A DNA stretch of 7,577 nt from Chloroflexota bacterium (GTDB lineage Bacteria > Chloroflexota > Anaerolineae > J102), in assembly GCA_003353825.1 (NCBI GenBank), contig PIVW01000285.1, positions 1-7,577 of the forward strand, read 5' to 3'. Shown in pieces: positions 1 to 5,476 of this stretch. Each line of letters starts with the position of its first letter. The stretch's first letter is position 1. A program made the position numbers and the translations under genes. A model generated the notes under the pieces. The model was given only the letters and a program-made list of their open reading frames with translations. It ran no database searches and was not told the DNA's origin.

Positions 1-18
1 TTGCTCTTGCGGGTTCAT
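1..18 (-). CDS. Start of a leftward gene, product unknown
   Basis: On the minus strand an ATG at 18-16 opens a frame reading MNPQEQ to the window edge. A purine-rich ribosome binding site, AGAGAGG (complement of 24-30), lies five bases upstream, which is good spacing and is the main reason to call a start here. Only six codons are visible, so no family can be assigned. It would be the only gene on this strand and marks the boundary between the decayed region and the next transcription unit. Confidence 0.35.
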
Positions 19-236
19 GATGACCTCTCTTATGATGTGATGTTTTTCAGAAAGGTTTGCTCATGAACCCGTTTCCGTCAAGTTTCGTCATACTCCAAGT
101 TCAACTGCGGTGCTACCGACCGAACGACCGTCCCATTTTACTAGAAATGAAATGACTTCCCAGGCAGAAGCAGGTTGTGTATAACGAGCATACACTTGTT
201 CGTTCTGTAAGATGTTCGATTTTTTCTGATTCTATC

Positions 237-347
237 GGATTCTGTGGTTACCTCCCATGGTGTCACTCCTTCGGCTTCGCTCAGACCTGTCCTGAGCGAA
301 GCCGAAGGAATGACACAGGCAGGATAGGAGTCGCATCCACAGAATCC
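237..347. repeat. Nested palindromic repeat (REP/MITE-like)
   Basis: The core is a hairpin with 24-base arms (261-284 and 292-315), one mismatch and a 7-base loop ACCTGTC; the inner arm is CTGAGCGAAGCCGAAGG. Outside it lies a second perfect 11-base inverted pair, GGATTCTGTGG (237-247) and CCACAGAATCC (337-347), so the 111-bp element could fold as two stacked stems separated by imperfect bulges. The CTGAGCGAAGCCGAAGG type of sequence is a familiar dispersed intergenic repeat in Chloroflexota and some other phyla (from memory). No transposase is nearby. No T-run follows the stem, so it is not a typical intrinsic terminator. Confidence 0.8.
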
Positions 348-430
348 ACCAGAACTAGCAAATTCCTTCTTTCCGGGGATTGTCACTGGTGATTCATGGT
401 TCAACAGGATTTCGTGTGGTCCTGGAAAGA

Positions 431-458
431 TACGTGTTGCGTATTGCGTGTTACGTGA
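431..458. repeat. Four imperfect 7-bp tandem repeats
   Basis: Four heptads follow each other directly: TACGTGT, TGCGTAT, TGCGTGT, TACGTGA. Similar runs of TGCGTAT-type heptads are, from memory, a common intergenic repeat of Chloroflexota genomes. They explain the spurious minus-strand frame in this area. No function is implied. Confidence 0.55.
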
Positions 459-618
459 TGATTCTTCTAGCGAACCACGCCTTTCTGGGGGAGCCACGCA
501 AATTCCGAAAGGGCCTGATTCATTCTCGAGTATATCATCATCTCATTTCCTGAACAATGGCGTTATCGTCTCCATCCCATGAATAATCCACCCGTGACCG
601 TTCGTTGTCCGTTGCCCC

Positions 619-702
619 TTTTCCTTCTCCTCCCCCCACATGTCCGGTCTCGAACAGCAGTACGTGCAGGAGGCCTTCCATAGCAACTGGGGTGAATGTT
701 AA
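619..702 (+). pseudogene. DegT/DnrJ/EryC1/StrS aminotransferase, 5' remnant 1
   Basis: From the internal ATG at 640 the frame reads MSGLEQQYVQEAFHSNW and then GEC and a stop at 700-702. This matches the conserved N-terminus of PLP-dependent sugar aminotransferases (consensus [24 protein letters not shown]). The upstream part is pyrimidine-rich and slipped: it gives SSPHM, and an upstream GTG at 594 is out of frame. Homology ends abruptly after the SNW motif. At the nucleotide level the 51 bases from ATG to TGG differ from remnant 3 at about six positions. No product is expected. Confidence 0.7.
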
Positions 703-743
703 CTGCTTGCAAAGTGAGCCTTACTTGGCACTTTACATTGTAG

Positions 744-749
744 TATAAT
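744..749 (+). promoter_or_regulatory. Probable -10 element of the TumA/TumE module
   Basis: A perfect TATAAT lies 40 bases before the antitoxin start codon. The hexamer 17 bases upstream (TTACTT, 721-726) is a poor -35; TTGGCA at 725-730 is better in sequence but only 13 bases away. The local text resembles the promoter at 5200-5218: both have TTTACAT followed closely by GTATAATG. Confidence 0.45.
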
Positions 750-788
750 GCAGTTGAAGTATTTACCTTCAGATCCAGGAGATCGACA

Positions 789-1112
789 ATGGCAGTAAGC
801 GGACGAACCCTTACGCGCATCCAATCATTGGCTCGCCTGTATCAAACGGGCTACAGCAGCAATACGGTCGACGCCACGATCAAAAAACTCGTTAACATGG
901 AACGATCGCGCCTTCAGACTGAATTGAATAACCTGACTTTGCATTTACGTGCTTTTGAGCAGCAATACCAACTTCCTACCGAGGAGTTCCATCGCAGATT
1001 TCAGGCCGGGGAGATGGGTGACGAGGCAGACATGTTCGAATGGGACGCTTTCTATCTCATGTCGCTCTCTGCTCGGGAACAGTTACAAGTCTTACAAACA
1101 GAACAATCGTGA
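789..1112 (+). CDS. Antitoxin of a TumE-type TA module
   Basis: Encodes 107 residues, probably a cytoplasmic antitoxin that binds the adjacent TumE-family toxin. The start is fixed by AGGAG at 777-781, seven bases before the ATG. The N-terminal third is basic (about residues 5-45) and may bind DNA. Then follows a helical stretch with LERxL-like spacing and FEQQYQLPTEEFHRRFQAGEMG, ending in an acidic segment, DEADMFEWDAF. The combination of a YxLPxEEFxxRFxxGEMGD block with a C-terminal E-W pair is, from memory, typical of small proteins encoded just before DUF6516/TumE toxins in Chloroflexota and cyanobacteria. The stop overlaps the downstream GTG start by four bases (GTGA), so translation is probably coupled. 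The gene looks intact although its toxin is broken. The assignment rests mainly on context. Confidence 0.65.
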   Translation: MAVSGRTLTRIQSLARLYQTGYSSNTVDATIKKLVNMERSRLQTELNNLTLHLRAFEQQYQLPTEEFHRRFQAGEMGDEADMFEWDAFYLMSLSAREQLQVLQTEQS

Positions 1113-1503
1113 TCGATGCTCAAGATTATCTCGACGCCATCAAGCTTGCGCTGGCTACAAGCGACCTTGTCAGAGAAGTTCAGATCATTCGGGAAGGGTT
1201 TTAGAAAATACCGACTTTTTTCGGGCGCGACTACGTTTGCAGAACGATGATTTCTTAGAAGTATCCGAGTATTTCATCATCGGCAGGGAGACAGCCCAGA
1301 CTGTTCAATATCGCTACCAATGGATGGATTCCTCCGGGCAAAGCCTGCGAATGCGGTGGGATAATGCCGCGCACCATCCAGAACTGACTAACTACCCGCA
1401 TCATGTGCATATCGGGCACGATGATCTAGTTGAATCAAGCCAGCCCTTGAGCATCATCGCCCTCATCGAGATGCTTGAAGGTGAGATTGGTGCTCCATCG
1501 TGA
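1109..1503 (+). pseudogene. tumE: TumE-family (DUF6516) toxin, frameshifted
   Basis: TumE proteins are small toxins of type II-like TA pairs. The GTG at 1109 overlaps the antitoxin stop and opens a frame reading IDAQDYLDAIKLALATSDLV and onward, ending at TAG 1202-1204. The rest continues in the -1 frame from GAA 1204: ENTDFFRARL, DFLEVSEYF, QYRYQWMD, RMRWDNAAHHPEL, NYPHHVHIG, and a C-terminal LSIIALIEMLE helix. These are the family's diagnostic blocks, in order. One missing base in TTTT-AGAAAAT (probably TTTTCAGAAAAT originally) explains the shift. The local sequence does not allow good tRNA re-pairing for a -1 slip, so programmed frameshifting is unlikely. Restored length would be about 131 residues, normal for the family. 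Confidence 0.85.
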
Positions 1504-1507
1504 CACG
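1268..1507 (+). repeat. Direct repeat A, copy 1 (3' part of tumE)
   Basis: This segment matches 4233-4472 at a constant offset of 2965 with about ten substitutions and no indels, roughly 96% identity by eye. It covers the last 78 codons of tumE and the first bases of the degT remnant that starts on its stop codon. The left boundary is sharp: upstream of 1268 the two copies are unrelated. Confidence 0.9.
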
Positions 1508-1671
1508 TCTCTGTCTCTCTCCACCGCACATGTCCGACCTCGAAAACAGCAGTACATGCAGAAGGTCTTCGATAGCAATTGTATAGCGACTCTGGGGCCC
1601 AACGTCGATGCATTTGCAGGTGCTGAGCGAACGGGTACGGCGCAAACGGGAGATTTTTGAGACCGACAGAA
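1500..1671 (+). pseudogene. DegT/DnrJ/EryC1/StrS aminotransferase, remnant 2 (5' end plus internal piece)
   Basis: A GTG at 1500 overlapping the tumE stop opens MTRLCLSPPHMSDLE. One extra A near 1538 then shifts the frame, after which QQYMQKVFDSNCIATLGPNV and DAF follow. This is the conserved N-terminus of the family, longest of the five 5' remnants (about 40 codons). Directly after it, in another frame, 1617-1670 reads QVLSERVRRKREIFE. That resembles VLEDRVRARRRNF in the central fragment at 5745-6050, so the gene seems to have lost some 200 internal codons. The substitution W to C in the SNW motif also indicates loss of constraint. Confidence 0.7.
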
Positions 1672-1700
1672 CGCAGATCAAGGCAAAAATAAATAGGACG

Positions 1701-1730
1701 CAGACCTGTCCTGAGCAGAGTCGAAGGATG
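1701..1730 (+). repeat. Half-copy of the CTGAGCGAAGCCGAAGG hairpin repeat
   Basis: GACCTGTCCTGAGCAGAGTC followed by GAAGGATGAA corresponds to the loop and right arm of the palindrome at 261-315 with several substitutions. The left arm is absent, so it cannot fold like the full element. Confidence 0.6.
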
Positions 1731-1968
1731 AACGCAGGCTGCGCCCGCAGAAAAAGACAGAGGAAAAATTTGTGTGGGCCTGTGTCCTACAAATTAGGGC
1801 GCTTACAGCAGCGACGCTGTGGGCGTGCGTTAGAATTTTAGATAGACATAATAATTTATTATCAATTATTTGTCAGCTATTCCAATAAAATACCTCTGTT
1901 TTGCCTAAGAATGCGCTTCATTGGATTGCACCTAAAAACTTGACGCACACCCATCGATACAGTCTGCA
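1731..1968. other. Gene-free stretch with an AT-rich imperfect palindrome
   Basis: No gene is visible. Around 1838-1905 the sequence becomes clearly AT-richer than its surroundings and contains the small inverted repeat ATAATA-ATT-TATTAT (about 1849-1863) within a longer, imperfectly palindromic stretch bounded by GACA and TGTC. A weak stem ACAGC-AGCGAC-GCTGT lies just before it. Neither looks like a standard terminator. Confidence 0.4.
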
Positions 1969-1997
1969 TTGTTTCCGTATACAACCCATGTTACAAT
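1969..1997 (+). promoter_or_regulatory. Probable promoter of the Phd-PIN module
   Basis: TTGTTT (1969-1974) and TACAAT (1992-1997) are separated by 17 bases, and the start codon lies 31 bases further on. GTATAC within the spacer is a small palindrome that could belong to an autoregulatory operator, as expected of Phd-type antitoxins; this last point is inference. Confidence 0.5.
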
Positions 1998-2028
1998 ATA
2001 GTCATCTTGACCGGTTGGAGGTTTTCAA

Positions 2029-2376
2029 GTGGAACGCGTCGTAGGTATGGCTGAAGCAAAGAGCAAGCTGTCCGACATTGTCGGGCAGGTTAAATACGGT
2101 GATGTGCATTTCATCCTCGAACGACGAGGTCGCCCCATGGCTGTGCTACTCAGCATTGCGGAATACGAACGATTGCAAGCCCAGGTCGGCATCGCTGATG
2201 GAGATCGCTCAATCCCATGGACACCTGAGTTGCAGCGCCGGCAACAGGCGCTTGTGGCTCAGGCTCGTAGCCTACGCGCTCGCTTCGGCCCGCCCGAGCA
2301 ACGTCTGGTTGATTTTTTCGCCGATCTGCCGCCGGAGGATGATGAATTCTGGGTAGAGGTGCTTGAGACAGACTGA
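2029..2376 (+). CDS. Phd/YefM-family antitoxin
   Basis: A 115-residue cytoplasmic antitoxin that should neutralise the PIN toxin encoded next and repress its own operon. It starts at GTG, chosen because GGAGG (2017-2021) sits seven bases upstream. Residues 4-47 carry the Phd/YefM fold signature: VGMAEAKSKLSDIV, then the GDVHFILERRGRPMAVLLS strand-helix block and an AEYERL helix. In the family this N-terminal half dimerises and binds operator DNA. The C-terminal half (about 60-115) is charged, with RRQQALVAQA and the acidic PPEDDEFWVEVLE tail, and probably wraps the toxin. The stop shares one base with the next ATG (TGATG), so translation should be coupled. The gene appears intact. Confidence 0.88.
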   Translation: MERVVGMAEAKSKLSDIVGQVKYGDVHFILERRGRPMAVLLSIAEYERLQAQVGIADGDRSIPWTPELQRRQQALVAQARSLRARFGPPEQRLVDFFADLPPEDDEFWVEVLETD

Positions 2377-2945
2377 TGGCGATCTATGACTTGACTGATC
2401 CGAACATTGCTCTTCCCAGTCAACTCGTTCCAGACAGTTCGTTGCTACTGGCCTTACGACAAGATGATGACAACCCTAACGTGGTGGCTGTCTCTCGGTT
2501 TATTGAGCGGCTGGGCCAGGAGATTGCCAGTGGTAAAACCATTGTCTGGATGCCGACGGCTGTGCGTCAAGAATGTTATCATGTCATTCTCAGCCGATCG
2601 TTAAGACACGTGTGGGCTGCGATGCCCACATCTACTCGTCCGCCCAACTGGCTGGCCACTTACAAGCGACAGCCGGATTTGTTGGCAGCAGGTTTTGCCG
2701 ACCTGGCGCTCTTCGATCAAATACTTGCATCCATTCCGGTGACGCCACCTTTTCCAGACAACTTTGAGAGCAAGTATGGCTTGTTGGACGAGCGCATGCA
2801 CCACTTTATCACAGCGTATTATCTACTGCCCCAGGACGCCTTGATCCTGGCGCAGGCCGAGCAGATCGGCGTGGCAGCCGTAGCAACATTGGATAGCGAC
2901 TGGCACCGCGTCGTGGAATTCGACATCTACACAGTGCTACCCTGA
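2376..2945 (+). CDS. PIN-domain toxin
   Basis: A 189-residue protein with PIN-domain (VapC-like) features, predicted to be a metal-dependent endoribonuclease. Candidate acidic active-site residues, from sequence: Asp20 in LVPDSSLLLAL, Glu66 in TAVRQECYHV, Asp154 in LPQDALILAQAEQIGV, and Asp173/Asp175 in ATLDSDW. The order D, E, DAxIxAxA, xTxDxDW is the standard PIN layout. At 189 residues it is longer than a typical VapC (about 130-145), mainly in the middle (70-140), which has a proline-rich WAAMPTSTRPPNWLATY segment. Its start overlaps the antitoxin stop. This is one of two TA pairs in the window in which both genes are intact. Confidence 0.82.
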   Translation: MAIYDLTDPNIALPSQLVPDSSLLLALRQDDDNPNVVAVSRFIERLGQEIASGKTIVWMPTAVRQECYHVILSRSLRHVWAAMPTSTRPPNWLATYKRQPDLLAAGFADLALFDQILASIPVTPPFPDNFESKYGLLDERMHHFITAYYLLPQDALILAQAEQIGVAAVATLDSDWHRVVEFDIYTVLP

Positions 2946-2982
2946 ATCCTAACCTGGAGTATTTAAAGGCAGATACGATTGA

Positions 2983-3138
<156 letters not shown>

Positions 3139-3151
3139 ACGCCAGATATGC

Positions 3152-3181
3152 TTGGCCGTTCGCATGAAAGTGGGATAAAAT
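3152..3181 (+). promoter_or_regulatory. Candidate promoter for a leaderless MNT mRNA
   Basis: TTGGCC (3152-3157) and TAAAAT (3176-3181) are 18 bases apart. The -10 ends only six bases before the ATG at 3188, so transcription would start at about the start codon. There is also no Shine-Dalgarno sequence at normal spacing: the nearest purine run, TGGGA, is 12 bases away. Together these suggest leaderless initiation. Confidence 0.4.
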
Positions 3182-3187
3182 ACAGCT

Positions 3188-3667
3188 ATGAAAGATCAGG
3201 TAGACTACAGCGCATTAGTCAATGTCTTAGCTGAGGCATTCGGCGATCGCCTGAAAATGATCGTCCTCTTTGGCTCGCAAAGCCGCGGAGAGGCCAGACC
3301 GACCAGCGATCACGATGTATTTGTGGTTATTGAAGAATTGCCAGGGGATCCGTTGGCGCGCCGTCGAGCGATCATGGCCCCACTACTTCCAGAGTTGCTG
3401 CGCTTGCCTGAAGGACTTTCTGTGATTGCCAAAACGTCGCAGGAAGTGCAAGGCGGGCTGACTCCGTTGGTAGTCGATGTCTGCGTGGACGGGATCAGTC
3501 TGTACGGACACGGATATTTTGAAACTCTGCGAAGCAAAGTATTGCAGGCTATACGTGATTCCGGCCTCCAACGCAGGCGCATTGCCGGAACCTGGATGTG
3601 GATGCTTCCCACCCTTTCCCTTGGAGATTGGGAACTGACCTGGGAAGGATCCCATGAACGCATCTAG
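3188..3667 (+). CDS. MNT-type minimal nucleotidyltransferase (antitoxin of MNT-HEPN pair)
   Basis: A 159-residue protein of the polymerase-beta-like nucleotidyltransferase superfamily. In characterised pairs the MNT protein neutralises the HEPN toxin by transferring AMP to it. The active-site motif is complete: LFGSQSRGEARPTSDHDVFV gives Gly29-Ser30 and the metal ligands Asp41 and Asp43. A third acidic residue follows in PLVVDVCVDG (Asp98 or Asp102), preceding the SLYGHGYF strand. The C-terminal part (GLQRRRIAGTWMWMLP) is typical of MNT antitoxins with HEPN partners. The reading frame overlaps the HEPN start by 14 bases (ATG at 3654), so the two are translationally linked. The gene appears intact, although its partner is not. 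Confidence 0.87.
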   Translation: MKDQVDYSALVNVLAEAFGDRLKMIVLFGSQSRGEARPTSDHDVFVVIEELPGDPLARRRAIMAPLLPELLRLPEGLSVIAKTSQEVQGGLTPLVVDVCVDGISLYGHGYFETLRSKVLQAIRDSGLQRRRIAGTWMWMLPTLSLGDWELTWEGSHERI

Positions 3668-4097
3668 AGACGTACAATACCGGATTGCCCTGTCGCAAGG
3701 GTTTCTGACAGAAGCAGAGCAAGATCTTACGATCCAGCGCTGGCGCTTCTGTGTGGACAATTCGCAACTGGCGGTGGAAAACGCCGGGAAGGCCGCCCTG
3801 GCATTGTTTGGGATTGCACCGAAGACACATGATCCGGCTCGTCAGATTGCCGCCATCTTACGCGAGCAAGAATTGCCTTCGGATGTAAGCGAGTTGCTGC
3901 ATGCCATGCTGCCGGACCTGTTGGTTCTGGGTACAGAGACGCACTTCTTAACGGATTATGGTGACGAGGAAAGCTACACATTGCCCTAGGATCTCTTTAG
4001 CCAAGAAACTGCAGAGGATGCGTTGCGGTCAGCGCGGCGCTTGGTTCAGATGGTGCAGACCTTGTTGAGCAAATTGGTCAGCAAACCCAGAGACTGA
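3654..4097 (+). pseudogene. HEPN-domain toxin with in-frame amber stop
   Basis: HEPN proteins of this kind are small all-helical RNases partnered with MNT proteins. Residues 1-111 read as the standard domain: VQYRIALSQGFLTEAEQDL, then RWRFCVDNSQLAVENAGKAA, ALFGIAPKTHDPARQIAAIL, LLHAMLPDL and THFLTDYGDEESYTLP. TAG at 3987-3989 follows the last of these. The same frame then continues for 35 codons, DLFSQETAEDALRSARRLVQ and onward, to TGA 4095-4097. That is the expected last helix, giving 147 codons, normal for the family. A TGG to TAG change (P-W-D-L-F) is the simplest explanation. I do not see a clear Rx4-6H motif in the remaining sequence. The truncated 111-residue product could be made but lacks the final helix. 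Confidence 0.82.
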
Positions 4098-4195
4098 ACA
4101 GAGGATGGTCCACCATCGGTCAGGAGTAGCGCGTCGCACTGGCGAAGTGAATGGTTGTCCAGTTCACGCCTCATTTTATCAGGGAAAATCGTTTT

Positions 4196-4468
4196 TTGAC
4201 CATCAAGCGCCTTTGCCTCTCCCCACCTCACAAGTATTTCATCATCGGCAGAGAGACAGCTCAGACTGTTCAATATCGCTACCAGTGGATGGATTCCAAC
4301 AGGCAAAGCCTGCGAATGCGGTGGGATAATGCCGCGCACCATCCAGAATTGACTAACTACCCGCATCATGTGCATATCGGGCACGATGATCTAGTTGAAT
4401 CAAGCCAGCCCTTGAGCATCATCACCCTTATCGAGATGCTTGAAAGTGAGATTGGTGCTCCATCGTGA
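4196..4468 (+). pseudogene. Chimera: degT 5' remnant 4 fused in frame to tumE 3' part
   Basis: TTG at 4196 opens (M)TIKRLCLSPPH, which aligns codon for codon with the first twelve codons of remnant 3 ([12 protein letters not shown]). From 4232 the frame becomes KYFIIGRETAQTVQYRYQWM, RWDNAAHHPEL, NYPHHVHIG and onward, the last 78 codons of a TumE-family toxin, without any frameshift. The join is exact and in frame, so a fusion of about 90 residues could be translated; an ATG at 4151 in the same frame would give a longer one. The TumE part lacks roughly the first 50 residues of the toxin, so activity is doubtful. There is no antitoxin gene in front of it; the broken HEPN gene is. Confidence 0.78.
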
Positions 4469-4472
4469 CACC
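4233..4472 (+). repeat. Direct repeat A, copy 2 (3' part of tumE)
   Basis: Second copy of the segment at 1268-1507, about 96% identical, with most differences being transitions. In both copies the tumE stop codon overlaps a degT-type GTG start, so the junction existed before the duplication. The left end is joined to the twelfth codon of a degT remnant instead of to the tumE 5' half. Confidence 0.9.
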
Positions 4473-4506
4473 TCTCTTTCCCCTCTTCCCCCCATATGTC
4501 CGGCTG
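4465..4506 (+). pseudogene. DegT aminotransferase, 5' remnant 5
   Basis: The GTG overlapping the tumE stop opens MTPLFPL; with one surplus T removed near 4486 the reading becomes L-S-P-H-M-S-G and then a stop (TGA 4504-4506). This is the start of the same aminotransferase gene, as in remnants 1-4, and parallels the tumE/degT junction at 1500. It is short, and the call depends on that parallel and on the sequence CATATGTCCGGC matching CACATGTCCGGT of remnants 1 and 3. Confidence 0.6.
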
Positions 4507-4548
4507 AGTAATTCCATGATCACTGCTAGCGGCACACGCTACGTAAAC

Positions 4549-4807
4549 ATGTCGGAACGACTTCTCAACATTCGTAACCGCCATTTCCTGGCCCTGGACA
4601 TCATCCTGTTGGCGCTGGCGCCGCTGGCTGCCCTGGCCCTGCGTGCTGGCAAGGCGTTCGCCCTGTTGCTGCCTTCTTGCCACGACCCTGATCCTCTACC
4701 TGGCCGTGGCCCTCACCATACGCCTGGGCGTCTTTTACCGCATGGACATGTACCTGCCCGGCTGCCTGGATGAAGCGATCGCCGAACACGAGTCCACCGC
4801 CCGCTAA
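4549..4807 (+). pseudogene. CapD/PglF-type nucleotide-sugar dehydratase, N-terminal remnant
   Basis: From ATG 4549 the frame reads SERLLNIRNRHFLALDIILL and ALAPLAALALRAGKAFALLLP. A +1 shift near 4675 is needed to continue with LATTLILYLAVALTIRLGVF and YRMDMY. This is the start of the membrane-anchored polysaccharide-biosynthesis dehydratases (CapD, PglF, WbpM type): a short RNRHF amphipathic start and the first two of four transmembrane helices, ending where intact proteins have a YRRYWRYAS motif. After MDMY the sequence becomes LPGCLDEAIAEHESTAR and a stop, which I do not recognise. In the pathway CapD and DegT enzymes act in sequence to make UDP-4-amino sugars, so this remnant fits with the degT debris around it. 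Confidence 0.7.
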
Positions 4808-4945
4808 GATGAACCTCAGGCCATGATTGCCAGGTTGCAGAGCCTTGATCCCTGAATTCCAGCCAGTTGGCCAGTCAGCCGTGGGTGTGGAGAGAGAGGT
4901 AGAACGGCCCTCAGAGTCGCAGGCCGGCGCCGCATCCGTTGCGCC
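4708..4945 (+). repeat. Direct repeat B, copy 1
   Basis: Matches 7338-7574 at an offset of 2629-2630. The first 155 bases differ at about nine positions; after about 4865 the copies diverge more and contain small indels. The repeat starts inside the second CapD transmembrane segment and continues through DEAIAEHESTAR, a shared TAA, DEPQAMIARLQSLD and a shared TGA. Because both copies carry the same in-frame stops, the segment was already degraded when it was duplicated. In another frame the tail reads PEFQPVGQSAVGVEREVERP and onward to a stop at about 4972. I do not recognise the original protein. Confidence 0.85.
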
Positions 4946-5208
4946 CGTCCGCCCGGCCTATCAAGGGTGAGTTGTTTTGGGTGACAGAACAGGACCCAGA
5001 TGAGGGGACACAGACCTGTCCTGATCCCTACACTGAGCGGAGCCGAAGTGTCTCAGTCGAGGGATGACAGCTGACTTCGTACGCAGATCAGGAACATATC
5101 TCTTTACGGATTTTGAGTGCGTGGGGGGCGCCGCAGGTGGCGGTGGTGATTCGAGCAGTAGCTGGAAACGGCTGAAATAAAAATCGCGGTGCCTGTGAAT
5201 TGTTTACA
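4946..5208. other. Gene-free stretch between the CapD remnant and the RelE module
   Basis: It contains the degenerate hairpin repeat at 5009-5070 and a short frame ending in RILSAWGAPQVAVVIRAVAG before a stop at about 5176. That frame has no recognisable family or start and may be another gene tail. Otherwise I see nothing. Confidence 0.5.
5009..5070 (+). repeat. Degenerate copy of the hairpin repeat
   Basis: CACAGACCTGTCCTGA is followed by CACTGAGCGGAGCCGAAGTG and TCAGTCGAGGGATGACAG. The same word order as 285-315 is present but interrupted and partly duplicated, so it looks like a rearranged mixture of two arms. A small internal stem ACACT/AGTGT remains around 5029-5051. Confidence 0.5.
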
Positions 5209-5217
5209 TGGTATAAT
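5209..5217 (+). promoter_or_regulatory. Extended -10 promoter of the RelE-type module
   Basis: TGG followed by TATAAT forms an extended -10 (TGnTATAAT), which needs little or no -35; indeed no good -35 is visible at 16-18 bases. The antitoxin ATG is 55 bases downstream. Confidence 0.5.
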
Positions 5218-5272
5218 GACTCAGGTGAAATCGGTCAGTCGCCCCAGCAGGCGTATCCAAAAGAGGAATCTA

Positions 5273-5476
5273 ATGTTAGACATTCAAAAGAAGGTTGTTG
5301 TCGATGAACAAGGACGACCGCAGGAAGTTATCATCTCTTGGGAACAGTATCAGCAAATTAGCGAAATGCTGGGGCTGGATTTGAACGAAGAAGTCATCGC
5401 TGATCTGCGTCAAGCGCAACGTGATCGAGCGACGAAAAATTATGAGGCCTATGTTGATCTCGACGCTATTCAGTGA
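5273..5476 (+). CDS. Small antitoxin of a RelE/ParE-type pair
   Basis: A 67-residue protein starting at the ATG preceded by AGAGGA (5262-5267). A GTG at 5189 in the same frame is rejected because it would lie upstream of the promoter's -10. The N-terminal part QKKVVVDEQGRPQEVIISWE followed by QYQQISEMLGLDL resembles the strand-strand-helix start of short Phd/RelB-like antitoxins (VVDExGxPxxVxIxxEEYxxL). The C-terminal part, DLRQAQRDRATKNYEAYVDL, is a charged helix ending in the DLDAI tail common to antitoxins of RelE-type toxins. The stop overlaps the toxin's GTG by four bases. Intact. Confidence 0.8.
   Translation: MLDIQKKVVVDEQGRPQEVIISWEQYQQISEMLGLDLNEEVIADLRQAQRDRATKNYEAYVDLDAIQ

Larger units (their letters stand above)
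72..618. other. Gene-free stretch with palindromic and tandem repeats
   Basis: No open frame here has a ribosome binding site plus a recognisable protein. The longest minus-strand frame (about 141-497) runs through the palindrome and the 7-bp repeats and reads like translated repeat, so it is treated as spurious. The stretch holds the nested palindrome at 237-347 and the heptad repeat at 431-458, described separately; I see nothing else. Confidence 0.6.

Noticed and set aside
10..71. Inverted repeat CGGGTTCATGA/TCATGAACCCG as insertion-sequence ends
   Set aside because: The 11-base arms enclose only 40 bases and the left arm is better explained as the start codon region of the leftward gene; no transposase or target duplication is visible.
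261..315. Rho-independent terminator
   Set aside because: The stem is long and perfect but no T-run follows on either strand, and no gene ends nearby.
431..458. CRISPR array
   Set aside because: The units are seven bases long and directly adjacent with no spacers; no cas gene is visible.
141..497. A 118-codon minus-strand open frame
   Set aside because: It reads through the palindrome and the heptad repeats, has no ribosome binding site and no recognisable domain; its RNTQYATR-type text is translated repeat.
1196..1206. Programmed -1 frameshifting in tumE
   Set aside because: The zero-frame codons GGG TTT TAG give no good re-pairing on a -1 slip (TTT would pair with GTT), and no downstream stem was evident. 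A simple deletion is more likely.
949..1503. A single 184-codon gene in this frame covering the tumE C-terminus
   Set aside because: The first half overlaps the antitoxin gene and has no protein-like motifs; only the part from about 1204 is TumE. The true N-terminus is in another frame from GTG 1109.
4601..4789. Minus-strand frames over repeat B (also 7264-7539)
   Set aside because: They are shadows of the plus-strand CapD/repeat B sequence, with no start signals or recognisable motifs.
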